From NCBI RefSeq assembly GCF_030123365.1, contig NZ_CP126107.1, forward strand, positions 5,507,501 through 5,571,500: 64,000 nt of DNA. The letters are read 5' to 3'. Made by a program: the position numbers and the translations under genes. The DNA comes from Neobacillus sp. SuZ13. GTDB lineage: Bacteria; Bacillota; Bacilli; Bacillales; Cytobacillaceae. Under the pieces are notes generated by a model. It had not been told where the DNA came from. It made no database searches and saw only the letters and a list, made by a program, of their open reading frames with translations. This document shows, one piece after another, positions 33,789-42,506 of this stretch (its first letter is position 1; each line of letters opens with the position of its first letter).

Positions 33789-35543
33789 TTATCCTCCCGC
33801 CTTTTGCATAATCGCTGCCTGATCCTGATATTGGATATTGTAGATACGCCGGTACGCTCCACCATAGGCGAGCAGCTGTTCATGTGTGCCGCGTTCGATG
33901 ATACTTCCCTGATCCAGCACCAAAATTTCATCGGCATGCTTAAGAGATGAAATACGATGGGCAATAATAAACGTCGTTCTCCCCTTCATGACTTCTCGGA
34001 GGGCCTTTTGAATATGAAATTCCGTTTCCATATCGACCGCACTAGTGGAATCATCTAATATGAGAATCGCCGGATTCATGCACATGGCGCGAGCAATCGC
34101 AATCCGCTGTTTTTGCCCCCCGGAGAGCCCCATTCCCCGTTCACCCAGCTTCGTGTCATATCCATCAGGCAGCTCCATAATAAAATCATGAGCCTGTGCC
34201 CGTTTGGCCGCATCGATAATTTCCTCCATCGCTGCATCTGGCCTTCCGTAAGCAATATTCGCCTTGATAGTGGATGAAAACAGAAAGGTTTCCTGTAAGA
34301 CAACGCCAATTTGCGAACGCAGCATTTTCAACCCGTATTCCTGAATAGGTTGATCATCAATCACAATCGTTCCTGCCGTCGGTTCATAAAAACGGGACAG
34401 AAGCTGAATCATGCTGGTTTTTCCAGAACCTGTTGCGCCAATAAGCCCAATGGTTGTTCCTGGAGGCGCGGAAAAAGTGATTTCCTTAAGTGCGGCCGCC
34501 TCTTCCGATTGATAGTGGAACGTGACCTGATTGAAGTTCACCTTTCCTGCCATTCTGCCGGTATTTCTGTTGCCATCGCCATCCATAATCGTTTCATCTG
34601 CTTCCAATACTTCAAGAAGTCTTTCGCCAGAAGCCTTTGCCTGTGAGAACATATTGATGGTGAATCCCAGGTTCATAATCGGCCAAATAATATACCAAAC
34701 AAGACTGTAGAAGGCGACAAGCTCCCCGGGCTTTAAAGCTCCACTGATCACTTGAAATCCGCCATAGGCCAGCAAGGCGACAACGGAAATATTGCCGATC
34801 AGCTCCATCAGCGGAAAATATTTCGACCATACCACCGACGTAGCCAGCTGCTTGGTCCTGTACTCCTGATTGGAGGAGTTAAAGCGCTTCGTTTCCTCCT
34901 TTTCTTTTGACAGGGCTTTAACCGTATGGATCCCGTTAATGTTTTCCTGCACCATAGTATTTAAGCGCCCGAACGATTCGCGAATCCCGCGGAACGCAGG
35001 ATGAACGGCCCTATCGAACTTATAAACCACCACACTTAAAAAAGGCAGGGACATCATCGTGACCAAAGTCAGGGAAACGGAATAATAGAACATCACACAA
35101 AGACTCGTGCCCACGACAATGACAAAGCGAAGGACCTCGCTAAAGCCGAAGGATACAAAGAACCGAAAACCTTCCACATCCGCAGTCAAACGAGACATTA
35201 GATCCCCTGTCTTTGCGTTATCGTAATAGCTAAACGATAGCCGCTGCAGCTTTTCATATAGAGCATTTCGGAGCACATACACGGATTTAATGCCGAACAT
35301 ATCAGCCAAATAATGTTGGATGAAAGTAGAGAAGGCTTTTACCCCCATGACCACGATAAACCCTAAGGCAATCCACGGGACCCAGTCATATTTCCGCCCA
35401 AGTACGACATCATCAATGGTTACCTGCAAAATGACTGGATAGATGACGGTAATCGCAGCGACAAGCAGCATAAAGAGCAACGACCAGATAAAATCCTTTT
35501 TAAAAGGAAGATAAAACGACTTTAACTTTTTAAAAACGAACAT
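33789..35543 (-). CDS. ABC exporter half-transporter, subunit with degenerate Walker B
   Basis: 584 aa: transmembrane domain and an ATPase domain with Walker A GATGSGKTS, canonical LSGGQKQRIAIARAM and Walker B ILILDDSTSAVD, where Asp replaces the catalytic Glu. One consensus and one degenerate ATP site is the hallmark of heterodimeric exporters such as BmrCD and YfiBC. The ATG is behind AAGGAGG. The 283-bp upstream gap contains a possible 26-codon leader ORF. The transported compound is unknown. Confidence 0.9.
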   Translation of the reverse strand: MFVFKKLKSFYLPFKKDFIWSLLFMLLVAAITVIYPVILQVTIDDVVLGRKYDWVPWIALGFIVVMGVKAFSTFIQHYLADMFGIKSVYVLRNALYEKLQRLSFSYYDNAKTGDLMSRLTADVEGFRFFVSFGFSEVLRFVIVVGTSLCVMFYYSVSLTLVTMMSLPFLSVVVYKFDRAVHPAFRGIRESFGRLNTMVQENINGIHTVKALSKEKEETKRFNSSNQEYRTKQLATSVVWSKYFPLMELIGNISVVALLAYGGFQVISGALKPGELVAFYSLVWYIIWPIMNLGFTINMFSQAKASGERLLEVLEADETIMDGDGNRNTGRMAGKVNFNQVTFHYQSEEAAALKEITFSAPPGTTIGLIGATGSGKTSMIQLLSRFYEPTAGTIVIDDQPIQEYGLKMLRSQIGVVLQETFLFSSTIKANIAYGRPDAAMEEIIDAAKRAQAHDFIMELPDGYDTKLGERGMGLSGGQKQRIAIARAMCMNPAILILDDSTSAVDMETEFHIQKALREVMKGRTTFIIAHRISSLKHADEILVLDQGSIIERGTHEQLLAYGGAYRRIYNIQYQDQAAIMQKAGG

Positions 35544-35599
35544 TTTTTCCTCCTTATGTACCTAAAAATTTACATACCTTACATTTATATAGATTTAAG

Positions 35600-35680
35600 T
35601 TAGAAATATTTCGAAAATCGTTTAATTAGGTTGTCTAAATTTTGATAAATTCCACCTCCTTTAGTGCCATAAACCGGCAT
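35600..35680 (-). other. Possible 26-codon leader ORF before the ABC exporter
   Basis: ATG at 35680 and TAA at 35600, 56 bp before the exporter start. It begins MPVYGTKGGG and ends RFSKYF. A perfect AAAGGAGGTGG (35652-35662) lies inside it and encodes the Lys-Gly-Gly-Gly run, with no start codon at proper distance behind. BmrCD-type exporters are known to use leader-peptide attenuation, but no clear terminator is seen here. Confidence 0.3.
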
Positions 35681-35775
35681 CTATGTAAGCCTTTCCATTA
35701 TTTTAGCAGTACGATTCCCACCATCCTATTGGCAAAACCATAGATTCATTGGTTAAAATAAAGTCTTTTGACAAC

Positions 35776-35810
35776 AAAAAAAACGTACCACCCTTCGACG
35801 TGGCACGTTT
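35776..35810 (-). terminator. Terminator at the end of the N-glycan/mannose locus
   Basis: AAACGTACCAC and GTGGCACGTTT form a stem; on the minus strand it is followed by eight T. It closes the operon ending with the ROK kinase. Confidence 0.8.
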
Positions 35811-35826
35811 CTTCTATTAGTATTAT

Positions 35827-36693
35827 TTATTGCTCTTTAGTCAATGCCTGATGGGCCAGTAAAAGCGCCCCTGTAATCCCGGCATCATTGCCTAAACCAG
35901 GGCTTACAATATATTCTGACAGCTCCGGCAATGAAACATAATCACGGAGAAACTCCTTCAAATGCTTATAGATAGAAGGAAATACCTGTTTCTGGTTCAT
36001 GACGCCGCCGCCCAGGATAATCTTCTTCGGAGAAAGAATCAAAATATATTTCATCAGTGCCTGGGCGATATAGTAGCCTTCTAATTCCCATACTTCCTTT
36101 CTGTCCACTAACTCCATTCCTTTTTGCCCCCAGCGCCCTTCAATGGCAGGGCCGGCCGCCAATCCTTCTAGACAATCACCGTGGTACGGGCACCGCCCCT
36201 GATATGGATCCTCCGGATGACGCCTAACCAAAATATGCCCCATTTCCGGATGAGAATGCCCTTGAAGCATCTGTCCCTGAACGAGCGCTCCTGCACCAAT
36301 TCCTGTTCCAACCGTTATATACAAGCAGCTATCCATCCCTTTAGCTGCACCAAAAGTCGCCTCGCCCAACGCGGCGGCATTCACATCTGTATTAAATCCG
36401 ATGGGAACCCCAAATTCATCCTCAAACCCTTGCACAAACGGATAATCCTTCCATCCTGGTTTTGGGGTAGATGTGATGTGCCCGTAAGTGGGGCTTTCCC
36501 GGTTAACATCAACCGGGCCAAACGACCCAATTCCAATCGCTTTAATCGGGTAGTTTTCAAAAAATTCAATGACCTTCGGAATCGTTTCATCCGGGGTAGT
36601 GGTAGGGATTTGAATTCGGTCCACGATTGTTCCATTTTCGTCTCCAACGGCACAAACAAATTTTGTCCCGCCTGCTTCAATTCCACCAAGCAT
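35827..36693 (-). CDS. ROK-family fructokinase/mannokinase
   Basis: 288 aa behind AGGAGGAG. MLGGIEAGGTKFVCAVGDENG is the ATP-binding start, NTDVNAAALGEATFG holds the catalytic Asp, and HPEDPYQGRCPYHGDCLEGLAAGPAIEGRWG is the His-Cys-His-Cys zinc segment of ROK fructokinases (ScrK/GmuE type). Such enzymes phosphorylate fructose and often mannose at C6. With alpha-mannosidases in the same locus and manA nearby, a mannokinase function is probable but inferred. Confidence 0.88.
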   Translation of the reverse strand: MLGGIEAGGTKFVCAVGDENGTIVDRIQIPTTTPDETIPKVIEFFENYPIKAIGIGSFGPVDVNRESPTYGHITSTPKPGWKDYPFVQGFEDEFGVPIGFNTDVNAAALGEATFGAAKGMDSCLYITVGTGIGAGALVQGQMLQGHSHPEMGHILVRRHPEDPYQGRCPYHGDCLEGLAAGPAIEGRWGQKGMELVDRKEVWELEGYYIAQALMKYILILSPKKIILGGGVMNQKQVFPSIYKHLKEFLRDYVSLPELSEYIVSPGLGNDAGITGALLLAHQALTKEQ

Positions 36694-36713
36694 TCGCAGC
36701 TCCTCCTACTCTA

Positions 36714-37622
36714 TTATTCATTAAACCGGCCTGCGCCCTTCAGGAAATGAAACAATGCCCCGATTAGGTTTGCATCATTTTCAAATTGACAGGCTTGCAC
36801 TTCTATTCGCAACGTTGAAATGTCGTCCCTTAACCTCTTCAATTCACGATTGATCCCGTCCATCACTTCCTGCCGCTTGCTGATGCCGCCGCCAATGAGG
36901 ATTTTTTGCGGGTCCAAGGCATATTTTAAATTGTAAATTCCGATGGCGAGCCGTTTATAAAATTCTGCAATACTCTCCTTGGCAATCGTGTCACCTTTAT
37001 CAGCAAGAAGAAATACATCTTCACCGTTCAACATTCCTTTTTCCAGTGACTTTCTCTTGGCAACCTCCTCCACTAAAGCATGGGTCGAAGCAGTCTTGCT
37101 CCAGGTTTGATCAAGCGGATTTTTAGACTGTGCTCCCATGATCATGTAGCCGAACTCCCCGCCGTGGAGCGAAGTCCCGCGTAAGATTGATTGGTTAATG
37201 ACGATACTGCCGCCAATTCCGGTACCTATGACAATACAAATATAGTATTCCGTGCCTTTTGCTGCACCTAACCATCCTTCCGCCAAAGCGGCGCAATTGG
37301 CATCGTTTTCTATCGATACCGGGAAACCCGTTCGTTCCCTTATGAGGTCAGTCATACAAACTCCATGTATATACGGAATTGCACTGGCACCGCCAATAAA
37401 CCCCGTTTTAACATTTACAGCACCGGGTGAACTTAAAGCAACGCCTTGCAATTCAAATGAATTCGAATATTCTTTTGTTACTTGGCTAAGTTTCTGCAAG
37501 AAACTTTCTAATCCTTCACAAGGAGTCGGAAACTTCCCACTTTCTAGTTTCTTTCCTTCTTGATCCATAACAGCATATTTTATATAGGTGCCTCCAATAT
37601 CGAATACCATGTACGCTTTCAT
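36714..37622 (-). CDS. ROK-family sugar kinase without the zinc motif
   Basis: 302 aa from the ATG at 37622 behind GAGGTGAG; 12 further upstream codons are open but lack a ribosome site. YMVFDIGGTYIKYAVMD (ATP), IENDANCAALAEGWLG with catalytic Asp, HGGEFGYMI with the conserved Glu/Gly, and KILIGGGISKR are seen. The Cys-rich zinc motif of XylR and GlcK is absent, as in BglK-type beta-glucoside and N-acetylmannosamine kinases. The gene follows GH1 by 38 bp, so its substrate is likely the product of that hydrolase or GlcNAc. Confidence 0.87.
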   Translation of the reverse strand: MKAYMVFDIGGTYIKYAVMDQEGKKLESGKFPTPCEGLESFLQKLSQVTKEYSNSFELQGVALSSPGAVNVKTGFIGGASAIPYIHGVCMTDLIRERTGFPVSIENDANCAALAEGWLGAAKGTEYYICIVIGTGIGGSIVINQSILRGTSLHGGEFGYMIMGAQSKNPLDQTWSKTASTHALVEEVAKRKSLEKGMLNGEDVFLLADKGDTIAKESIAEFYKRLAIGIYNLKYALDPQKILIGGGISKRQEVMDGINRELKRLRDDISTLRIEVQACQFENDANLIGALFHFLKGAGRFNE

Positions 37623-37660
37623 CCGACTCACCTCATTTTCATCCATTGCCCCTTCCATGG

Positions 37661-39073
37661 TTAAAACCCATTGTTTTCGGACAACTGTTTATACCATTTC
37701 CCTGATTTTTTAACCGTTCGTGTTAAATCGTTCTTTAAATCTACTTCCACTAATCCATATCGGTTCTTATAAGCGTTCGTCCATGACCAGTTATCCATGA
37801 ATGTCCATAGGTGATATCCCAAGCAATTCGCTCCCTCTTCCAGGGCTTTATGCACCCATTTCAAGTGTTCCTGGATAAATTCAATCCGATAATTATCCTC
37901 AATAAACCCTTCCCCATGACGGAACTTTTCTTCCCCTTCAACCCCCATTCCATTTTCCGAAATAAAGAATGGCAGATTACTATAATTGTCACGGAGGTCA
38001 ATCATAATATCATAGATCACTTCCTCGCAGATTTCCCAACCACGGTGCGGATTGATTTTCCTGCCTGGCATGATATACGGATCAAAAAGATGTTCCGGCA
38101 TAAACGGAGCATTCTCCGGCTCAGGCTTCTCTTTCGCTTTAACACGGCGCGGCTGGTAGTAGTTCACGCCTAATAGATCAATCGGATTATTTCTAATCAC
38201 TTCCAAATCACCGGCCTCCACGGCTGGAAGCAAGTCTCTTTCTTTTAAAATATCAACCAAGCCACGAGGATATTCGCCTTTTGTGACCGGATCAAGGAAA
38301 CTGCGGTTAAAGAATAAATCCGAAATATGGGCAGCCTTTACATCTTCGGCATCCTGACTCCGTGGATAAGATGGGGTGAGATTGAGGATAATGCCAATTT
38401 TCCCGTCCACATTAACTTTTCTAAAGGCTTCTACTGCCTTCGCATGGGCCACAATGGTATGGTGGGCAACCGTTGCCCCCCGTTTGAAATCCACTATATT
38501 TGGATAATGCCAATTATATAAATACCCGGCCTCAACTGGGACGATCGGTTCATTAAAGGTAAACCAATATTTCACACGGTCGCCAAATAAGCGAAAGCAA
38601 GTCTCCGCATAATTCACATAGGCATCGATGACCTCCCGGCTTTCCCATCCGCCTTTTTCCTGCATGCACATCGGCATATCGAAATGGTATAAATTCATAA
38701 ATGGTTGAATGTCTCGAGCAATCAATTCATCGATGACCTGGTTGTAAAAGGCAACGGCCTTCCCGTTTACTTCACCAGTTCCATCCGGAATCAAACGTGA
38801 CCATTGAATCGAGGTCCGAAAGGAGTTATGGCCCGTTTCTTTCATCAGCTGTATATCTTCTTTAAACCGATGATAGAAATCCGACGTATGTTCCGGGCCA
38901 ACCCCATGATGAAAACAAGCAGGTTCCACGCTGTACCAATAATCCCAGATACTTTGCTTTCTACCATCCATCAGCGCTGCGCCTTCGGTTTGCGGGCCTG
39001 ATGCGGCACTTCCCCACCAAAAGTTTTTTGGAAAACGATAGGTAAGGTTATATTCTTGCAAACTATTAACCAT
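37661..39073 (-). CDS. GH1 glycosidase (beta-glucosidase/6-phospho-beta-glucosidase/beta-mannosidase group)
   Basis: 470 aa, no signal peptide. The start FPKNFWWGSAASGPQTEG, the acid/base Glu in WFTFNEPIVP and the nucleophile Glu in FFISENGMGV are GH1 signatures. The family contains beta-glucosidases, 6-phospho-beta-glucosidases and beta-mannosidases. In a locus dealing with N-glycans the linkage left after alpha-mannosidase action is Man-beta-1,4-GlcNAc, so an intracellular beta-mannosidase is an attractive option; a phospho-glycosidase is less likely because no PTS gene is seen. It precedes two ROK kinases. Confidence 0.88.
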   Translation of the reverse strand: MVNSLQEYNLTYRFPKNFWWGSAASGPQTEGAALMDGRKQSIWDYWYSVEPACFHHGVGPEHTSDFYHRFKEDIQLMKETGHNSFRTSIQWSRLIPDGTGEVNGKAVAFYNQVIDELIARDIQPFMNLYHFDMPMCMQEKGGWESREVIDAYVNYAETCFRLFGDRVKYWFTFNEPIVPVEAGYLYNWHYPNIVDFKRGATVAHHTIVAHAKAVEAFRKVNVDGKIGIILNLTPSYPRSQDAEDVKAAHISDLFFNRSFLDPVTKGEYPRGLVDILKERDLLPAVEAGDLEVIRNNPIDLLGVNYYQPRRVKAKEKPEPENAPFMPEHLFDPYIMPGRKINPHRGWEICEEVIYDIMIDLRDNYSNLPFFISENGMGVEGEEKFRHGEGFIEDNYRIEFIQEHLKWVHKALEEGANCLGYHLWTFMDNWSWTNAYKNRYGLVEVDLKNDLTRTVKKSGKWYKQLSENNGF

Positions 39074-39090
39074 TGATTATCACCATTCTT

Positions 39091-40599
39091 TTATTTGATT
39101 TTTCTCCATTCACTTGGTGTCGTTCCCACACTCTTTTTGAACTGTTTATAGAAATAAGCCGTATCCGAATACCCGACCTTTTTGCCAATTTCACCTGCTC
39201 GGTAATGGGTGGTCTTGAGGAGCTCCTTTGCCTTTTCCAATCGGTATCGGTTTAGGTATTCTGAAAAAACCGCCCCTACTTCTTTTTGAAATAATTGCCC
39301 CAAATAGATGGCATTGACATGAAATTGCTGGCCCAATGTTTTTAACGAAATCCCTTCATCATAGTGGGCATGGATATAATCAAGGACATTTTGGACAATC
39401 GGACTGCGATTATTAACTTGCTTATGGATTGAAAAAATTAATTCCTGGCAATATTCCTTCAAAATGGCTTTCATCTCGTCAATATCAGAGCTATACACGA
39501 TTTTTTCGATGGCAGCTGTATGATAGGAGAGATCGTTCGGCTGCAGCGAATAATGGATATAAGAAAGTAAATCAAAGATATATTTTCTGGCAGCTGGCGG
39601 GGAGATAAAGCTGGAATTCTTGGTGAGATCCTGAAAAAATGAATCAATCTGTTGTAAAACTTCTCCCTCCGCTTTCAATAGCTGCTTGACAATCGTTTCT
39701 TTAAATTCTTGCTGTTTTTTTAATTCTTCATGCTTATCAATCGTCAAATGTTCGGAAAGAAGAACATTTGGGCATGAATATAGCTGCAATAAGCTATACT
39801 CCCTTGCTCTCATAAAACTTTCTTCTAATTCGTCTACCGTTTTTACCGGCTTTCCCATCGCTAAATAGAATAAACCGGCCCCTCTTTTTTCATCTTTTAG
39901 CTGCTCTACCAGGCCTTGGTTATATCGATATAGTTCCTCTTCCTTTTCGCTCCCTAAAATAATGACCAGGTCTTGATTTGGAGTAAATAAACAAACGGCT
40001 GCGCAATGTTCCTCAATAAAGGTTCTGATTTCCTTTAAAATCTCAACTCTGTAATAGTTTTCAAAGCTTAAAATAGAAACAGCATAATACGGCTGAGTAA
40101 ACTGGAGATCATATAATGACAATCTTTCCAGACAGTCGTTCTTCTCAATCTCTCCGTTTAAAAACCGCCATAAGGTATTATCCATTAGGGTAGACGGTTC
40201 CTGTGCCTGATTACCTCCCGACACAGCATTCATTTTCCGGCCTACATTTTGAATGGTCGATAATAATTCTTCCTCATCCACAGGTTTAACTAAATAGTTT
40301 TCGATCCCTAATAACAGACCATGCTTAATATACTCAAACTCTTGATAACCAGTTAAAATTATACATTTCACCTTCGGCTGGATTTTTTTCGCTTCCTCAA
40401 TTAAATCCAACCCGGACATTTCTCCCATTAATATATCGGTAATTAGGAGATCAACTGGATGTTCTTTTAGATAGGTAAGAGCCTCTTCCCCACTCTCGGC
40501 ACGCGACACAATTTCAAAGCCATCGTCCTCCCAATCTAGGAGGGCTTGAAGGCCTATCGTAATTAACGGCTCGTCATCAACAAGAAGTACTTTATACAT
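39091..40599 (-). CDS. YesN-type AraC response regulator
   Basis: 502 aa. Receiver domain 1-120 with DDEPLITIG, the phosphorylated Asp in DLLITDILMGEMSG and the Lys in LVKPVDEEE; a central variable region; a C-terminal AraC DNA-binding domain (about 400-500) with GISLKTLGQQFHVNAIYLGQLFQ and VGYSDTAYFYKQFKKSVG. It overlaps yesM by 8 bp, so the pair is coupled. YesMN systems control neighbouring carbohydrate ABC importers and hydrolases; here the importer lies directly upstream. Confidence 0.92.
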   Translation of the reverse strand: MYKVLLVDDEPLITIGLQALLDWEDDGFEIVSRAESGEEALTYLKEHPVDLLITDILMGEMSGLDLIEEAKKIQPKVKCIILTGYQEFEYIKHGLLLGIENYLVKPVDEEELLSTIQNVGRKMNAVSGGNQAQEPSTLMDNTLWRFLNGEIEKNDCLERLSLYDLQFTQPYYAVSILSFENYYRVEILKEIRTFIEEHCAAVCLFTPNQDLVIILGSEKEEELYRYNQGLVEQLKDEKRGAGLFYLAMGKPVKTVDELEESFMRAREYSLLQLYSCPNVLLSEHLTIDKHEELKKQQEFKETIVKQLLKAEGEVLQQIDSFFQDLTKNSSFISPPAARKYIFDLLSYIHYSLQPNDLSYHTAAIEKIVYSSDIDEMKAILKEYCQELIFSIHKQVNNRSPIVQNVLDYIHAHYDEGISLKTLGQQFHVNAIYLGQLFQKEVGAVFSEYLNRYRLEKAKELLKTTHYRAGEIGKKVGYSDTAYFYKQFKKSVGTTPSEWRKIK

Positions 40600-42394
40600 C
40601 GCTGGTCCCTCTTACTGGAATAGAAAGTGTCACAATCGTTCCCTTATCTTTGATACTTTTCACAGAAATGCCAAATGCGTTTCCAAATTTCAGTTTTAAA
40701 CGTTGATGGATATTTCTTAATCCAATTGAATCCATTTCGTCCCCGTCTTCACAATTAAGATGCTGGACAATCATCGCAAGATCCTCCTCCGTTATCCCCC
40801 TGCCATTATCCTCCACTGTTATTTCCAACGTTTCCCCTAGCTGAGTGGCACGTATGTGCAGCTCATTTTCAGAGGAATCCTTTCTAAAACCATGAACAAA
40901 ATAATTTTCGATGATCGGCTGCAAAATGAGCTTTTGCACAGGTGTTTGCTCCACATCACTAGGTATATGAATATCAACCTGTAGTTTGTTTGGGAATTTA
41001 AATTGCATTAATTTTAAATACTGATTGACATATTCAATTTCTGTATATAGAGGCACCGTGTCTTTTGATTCTAACGAGTAGCGGAATAGCTTTGATAAAT
41101 GGAAAATCATTTTACTAGAAGTTTTTGAACCCTCTACGACAGCCACCATCCGTATCGCCTCTAACGTATTAAATAAAAAATGTGGATCGATTTGGGCCTG
41201 AAGCGCTTTTAATTCCGCTTGCTGCTGCTTTAAATTTAACAGGTAAAATTGTTCAATATAATTATTCAATTCATCTAACATCGAATTGATATTGACAGCA
41301 ATCCTTGATAATTCATCTTCATGCTTGGATTCCGGTATCCTGGCATCCAGATTTCCGTTCTCAACCTGCCGAATAGTCGAAACAATCTTATTAATACGCC
41401 TTGAATAATTTCGAGTAAAGGAATAGGAAATTAAAATGGAAATAATGATGAAGAATATAATGACGCCCCACATGGTTCCCCTGACGATCGTAAGCTTTTG
41501 CCATCCTCTATCGGGAATAACACTGACATACGTATAATCCCCCTGGTTCGCAATAGTACTGATATAAAAATGGTCATTCTTCCACTTTATTTTTTTCTCA
41601 TTTGTTTCAGGCTTTATCTGTTTGATCATATCTAAGGGAACATCACCCTTATTGACGGAATAGATGATTTTGCCTTCAGCATCCATGATAAAAAAGGAAG
41701 CAGGCACTCCATCGCGCTTTTTGACCATTTTGTCTAGACGATTAGTAGAATAAAAAATAGTAATCTCACCTATTTTTTTCAAGGTCACTGGATTGTTAAC
41801 GACAATCTGTTTGGTAAAGGTATCTCTTAGCTGCCTGCCTCGTGGAATACCATCCCCGCCAAGATTGGGAATCTCTTCTGAAAGATACAGGCTGCCTAAA
41901 TGCCTGGGAGAATCGATGATGCTTTTATTCCATCGTAAATTTTGAAAAATGAGCAAGTATTCTACAGAAGGGGTTTCCAACGAACGTAAACTGATCGCGT
42001 TAATATCGCTATCTTGACCGAAATAGGCATTGAAATACGTATCAATATTATTCGGTACAAAGGACTTGCCCTCCGAAAATTTATCGAGACGGTATTCCAA
42101 ATATTTCGCATACCCGTTTTGAAGGGCAAAGGACATATCATCAATGACTTCCCCTTTAACGTAAAAATCCCTTTTGGATCGATTAATATCTGCATCTTTA
42201 GCGGAAAAATAATCCTCCACCCGCTCCATCGTTCTGGTATTGACGTTCACTTCTTTTTGAATAATCACTTCGGAGTAATAGTTTGTAATCGTAACGATTA
42301 AAACAATGATGGTTAAAATAATAGTGATAGATGATGCCAAGAATAGTTTATTAAATATTTTTTGAGTAAAACGTCCTTGTCTTCTTAATCCCAT
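40592..42394 (-). CDS. YesM-type sensor histidine kinase
   Basis: 600 aa: transmembrane segment at about 19-40, large extracellular sensor, second segment near 305-325, HAMP linker (SFTRNYSRRINKIV), the phospho-acceptor His in QIDPHFLFNTLEAIR of the HisKA_7 (LytS/YesM) type and an ATPase domain with DNGRGITEED. It should sense an extracellular glycan or its binding protein and phosphorylate the response regulator encoded next. In Streptococcus pneumoniae a YesMN pair (TCS07) is linked to N-glycan use. Confidence 0.92.
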   Translation of the reverse strand: MGLRRQGRFTQKIFNKLFLASSITIILTIIVLIVTITNYYSEVIIQKEVNVNTRTMERVEDYFSAKDADINRSKRDFYVKGEVIDDMSFALQNGYAKYLEYRLDKFSEGKSFVPNNIDTYFNAYFGQDSDINAISLRSLETPSVEYLLIFQNLRWNKSIIDSPRHLGSLYLSEEIPNLGGDGIPRGRQLRDTFTKQIVVNNPVTLKKIGEITIFYSTNRLDKMVKKRDGVPASFFIMDAEGKIIYSVNKGDVPLDMIKQIKPETNEKKIKWKNDHFYISTIANQGDYTYVSVIPDRGWQKLTIVRGTMWGVIIFFIIISILISYSFTRNYSRRINKIVSTIRQVENGNLDARIPESKHEDELSRIAVNINSMLDELNNYIEQFYLLNLKQQQAELKALQAQIDPHFLFNTLEAIRMVAVVEGSKTSSKMIFHLSKLFRYSLESKDTVPLYTEIEYVNQYLKLMQFKFPNKLQVDIHIPSDVEQTPVQKLILQPIIENYFVHGFRKDSSENELHIRATQLGETLEITVEDNGRGITEEDLAMIVQHLNCEDGDEMDSIGLRNIHQRLKLKFGNAFGISVKSIKDKGTIVTLSIPVRGTSDV

Positions 42395-42465
42395 TTTGAT
42401 GTCCTCAAATTATACTTATTGTTTTTTTCTAGTCTACCACTGGAAACTACGGTTTCAAATGAAAG

Positions 42466-42491
42466 CAAGCTGAGATTTTCCACCCAGCTTG
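42466..42491 (-). terminator. Hairpin between binding-protein gene and yesM
   Basis: CAAGCTG and CAGCTTG pair 16 bp after the binding-protein stop; on the minus strand the T tract is weak (CTTTC). It likely lowers readthrough into yesMN. Confidence 0.5.
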
Positions 42492-42506
42492 ACTTTTTTG
42501 TTATTA

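Noticed and set aside
31961..35543. Loss of function of one ABC subunit because of a Walker B Asp and an atypical signature motif
   Set aside because: This asymmetry is normal for heterodimeric exporters; both genes are intact.
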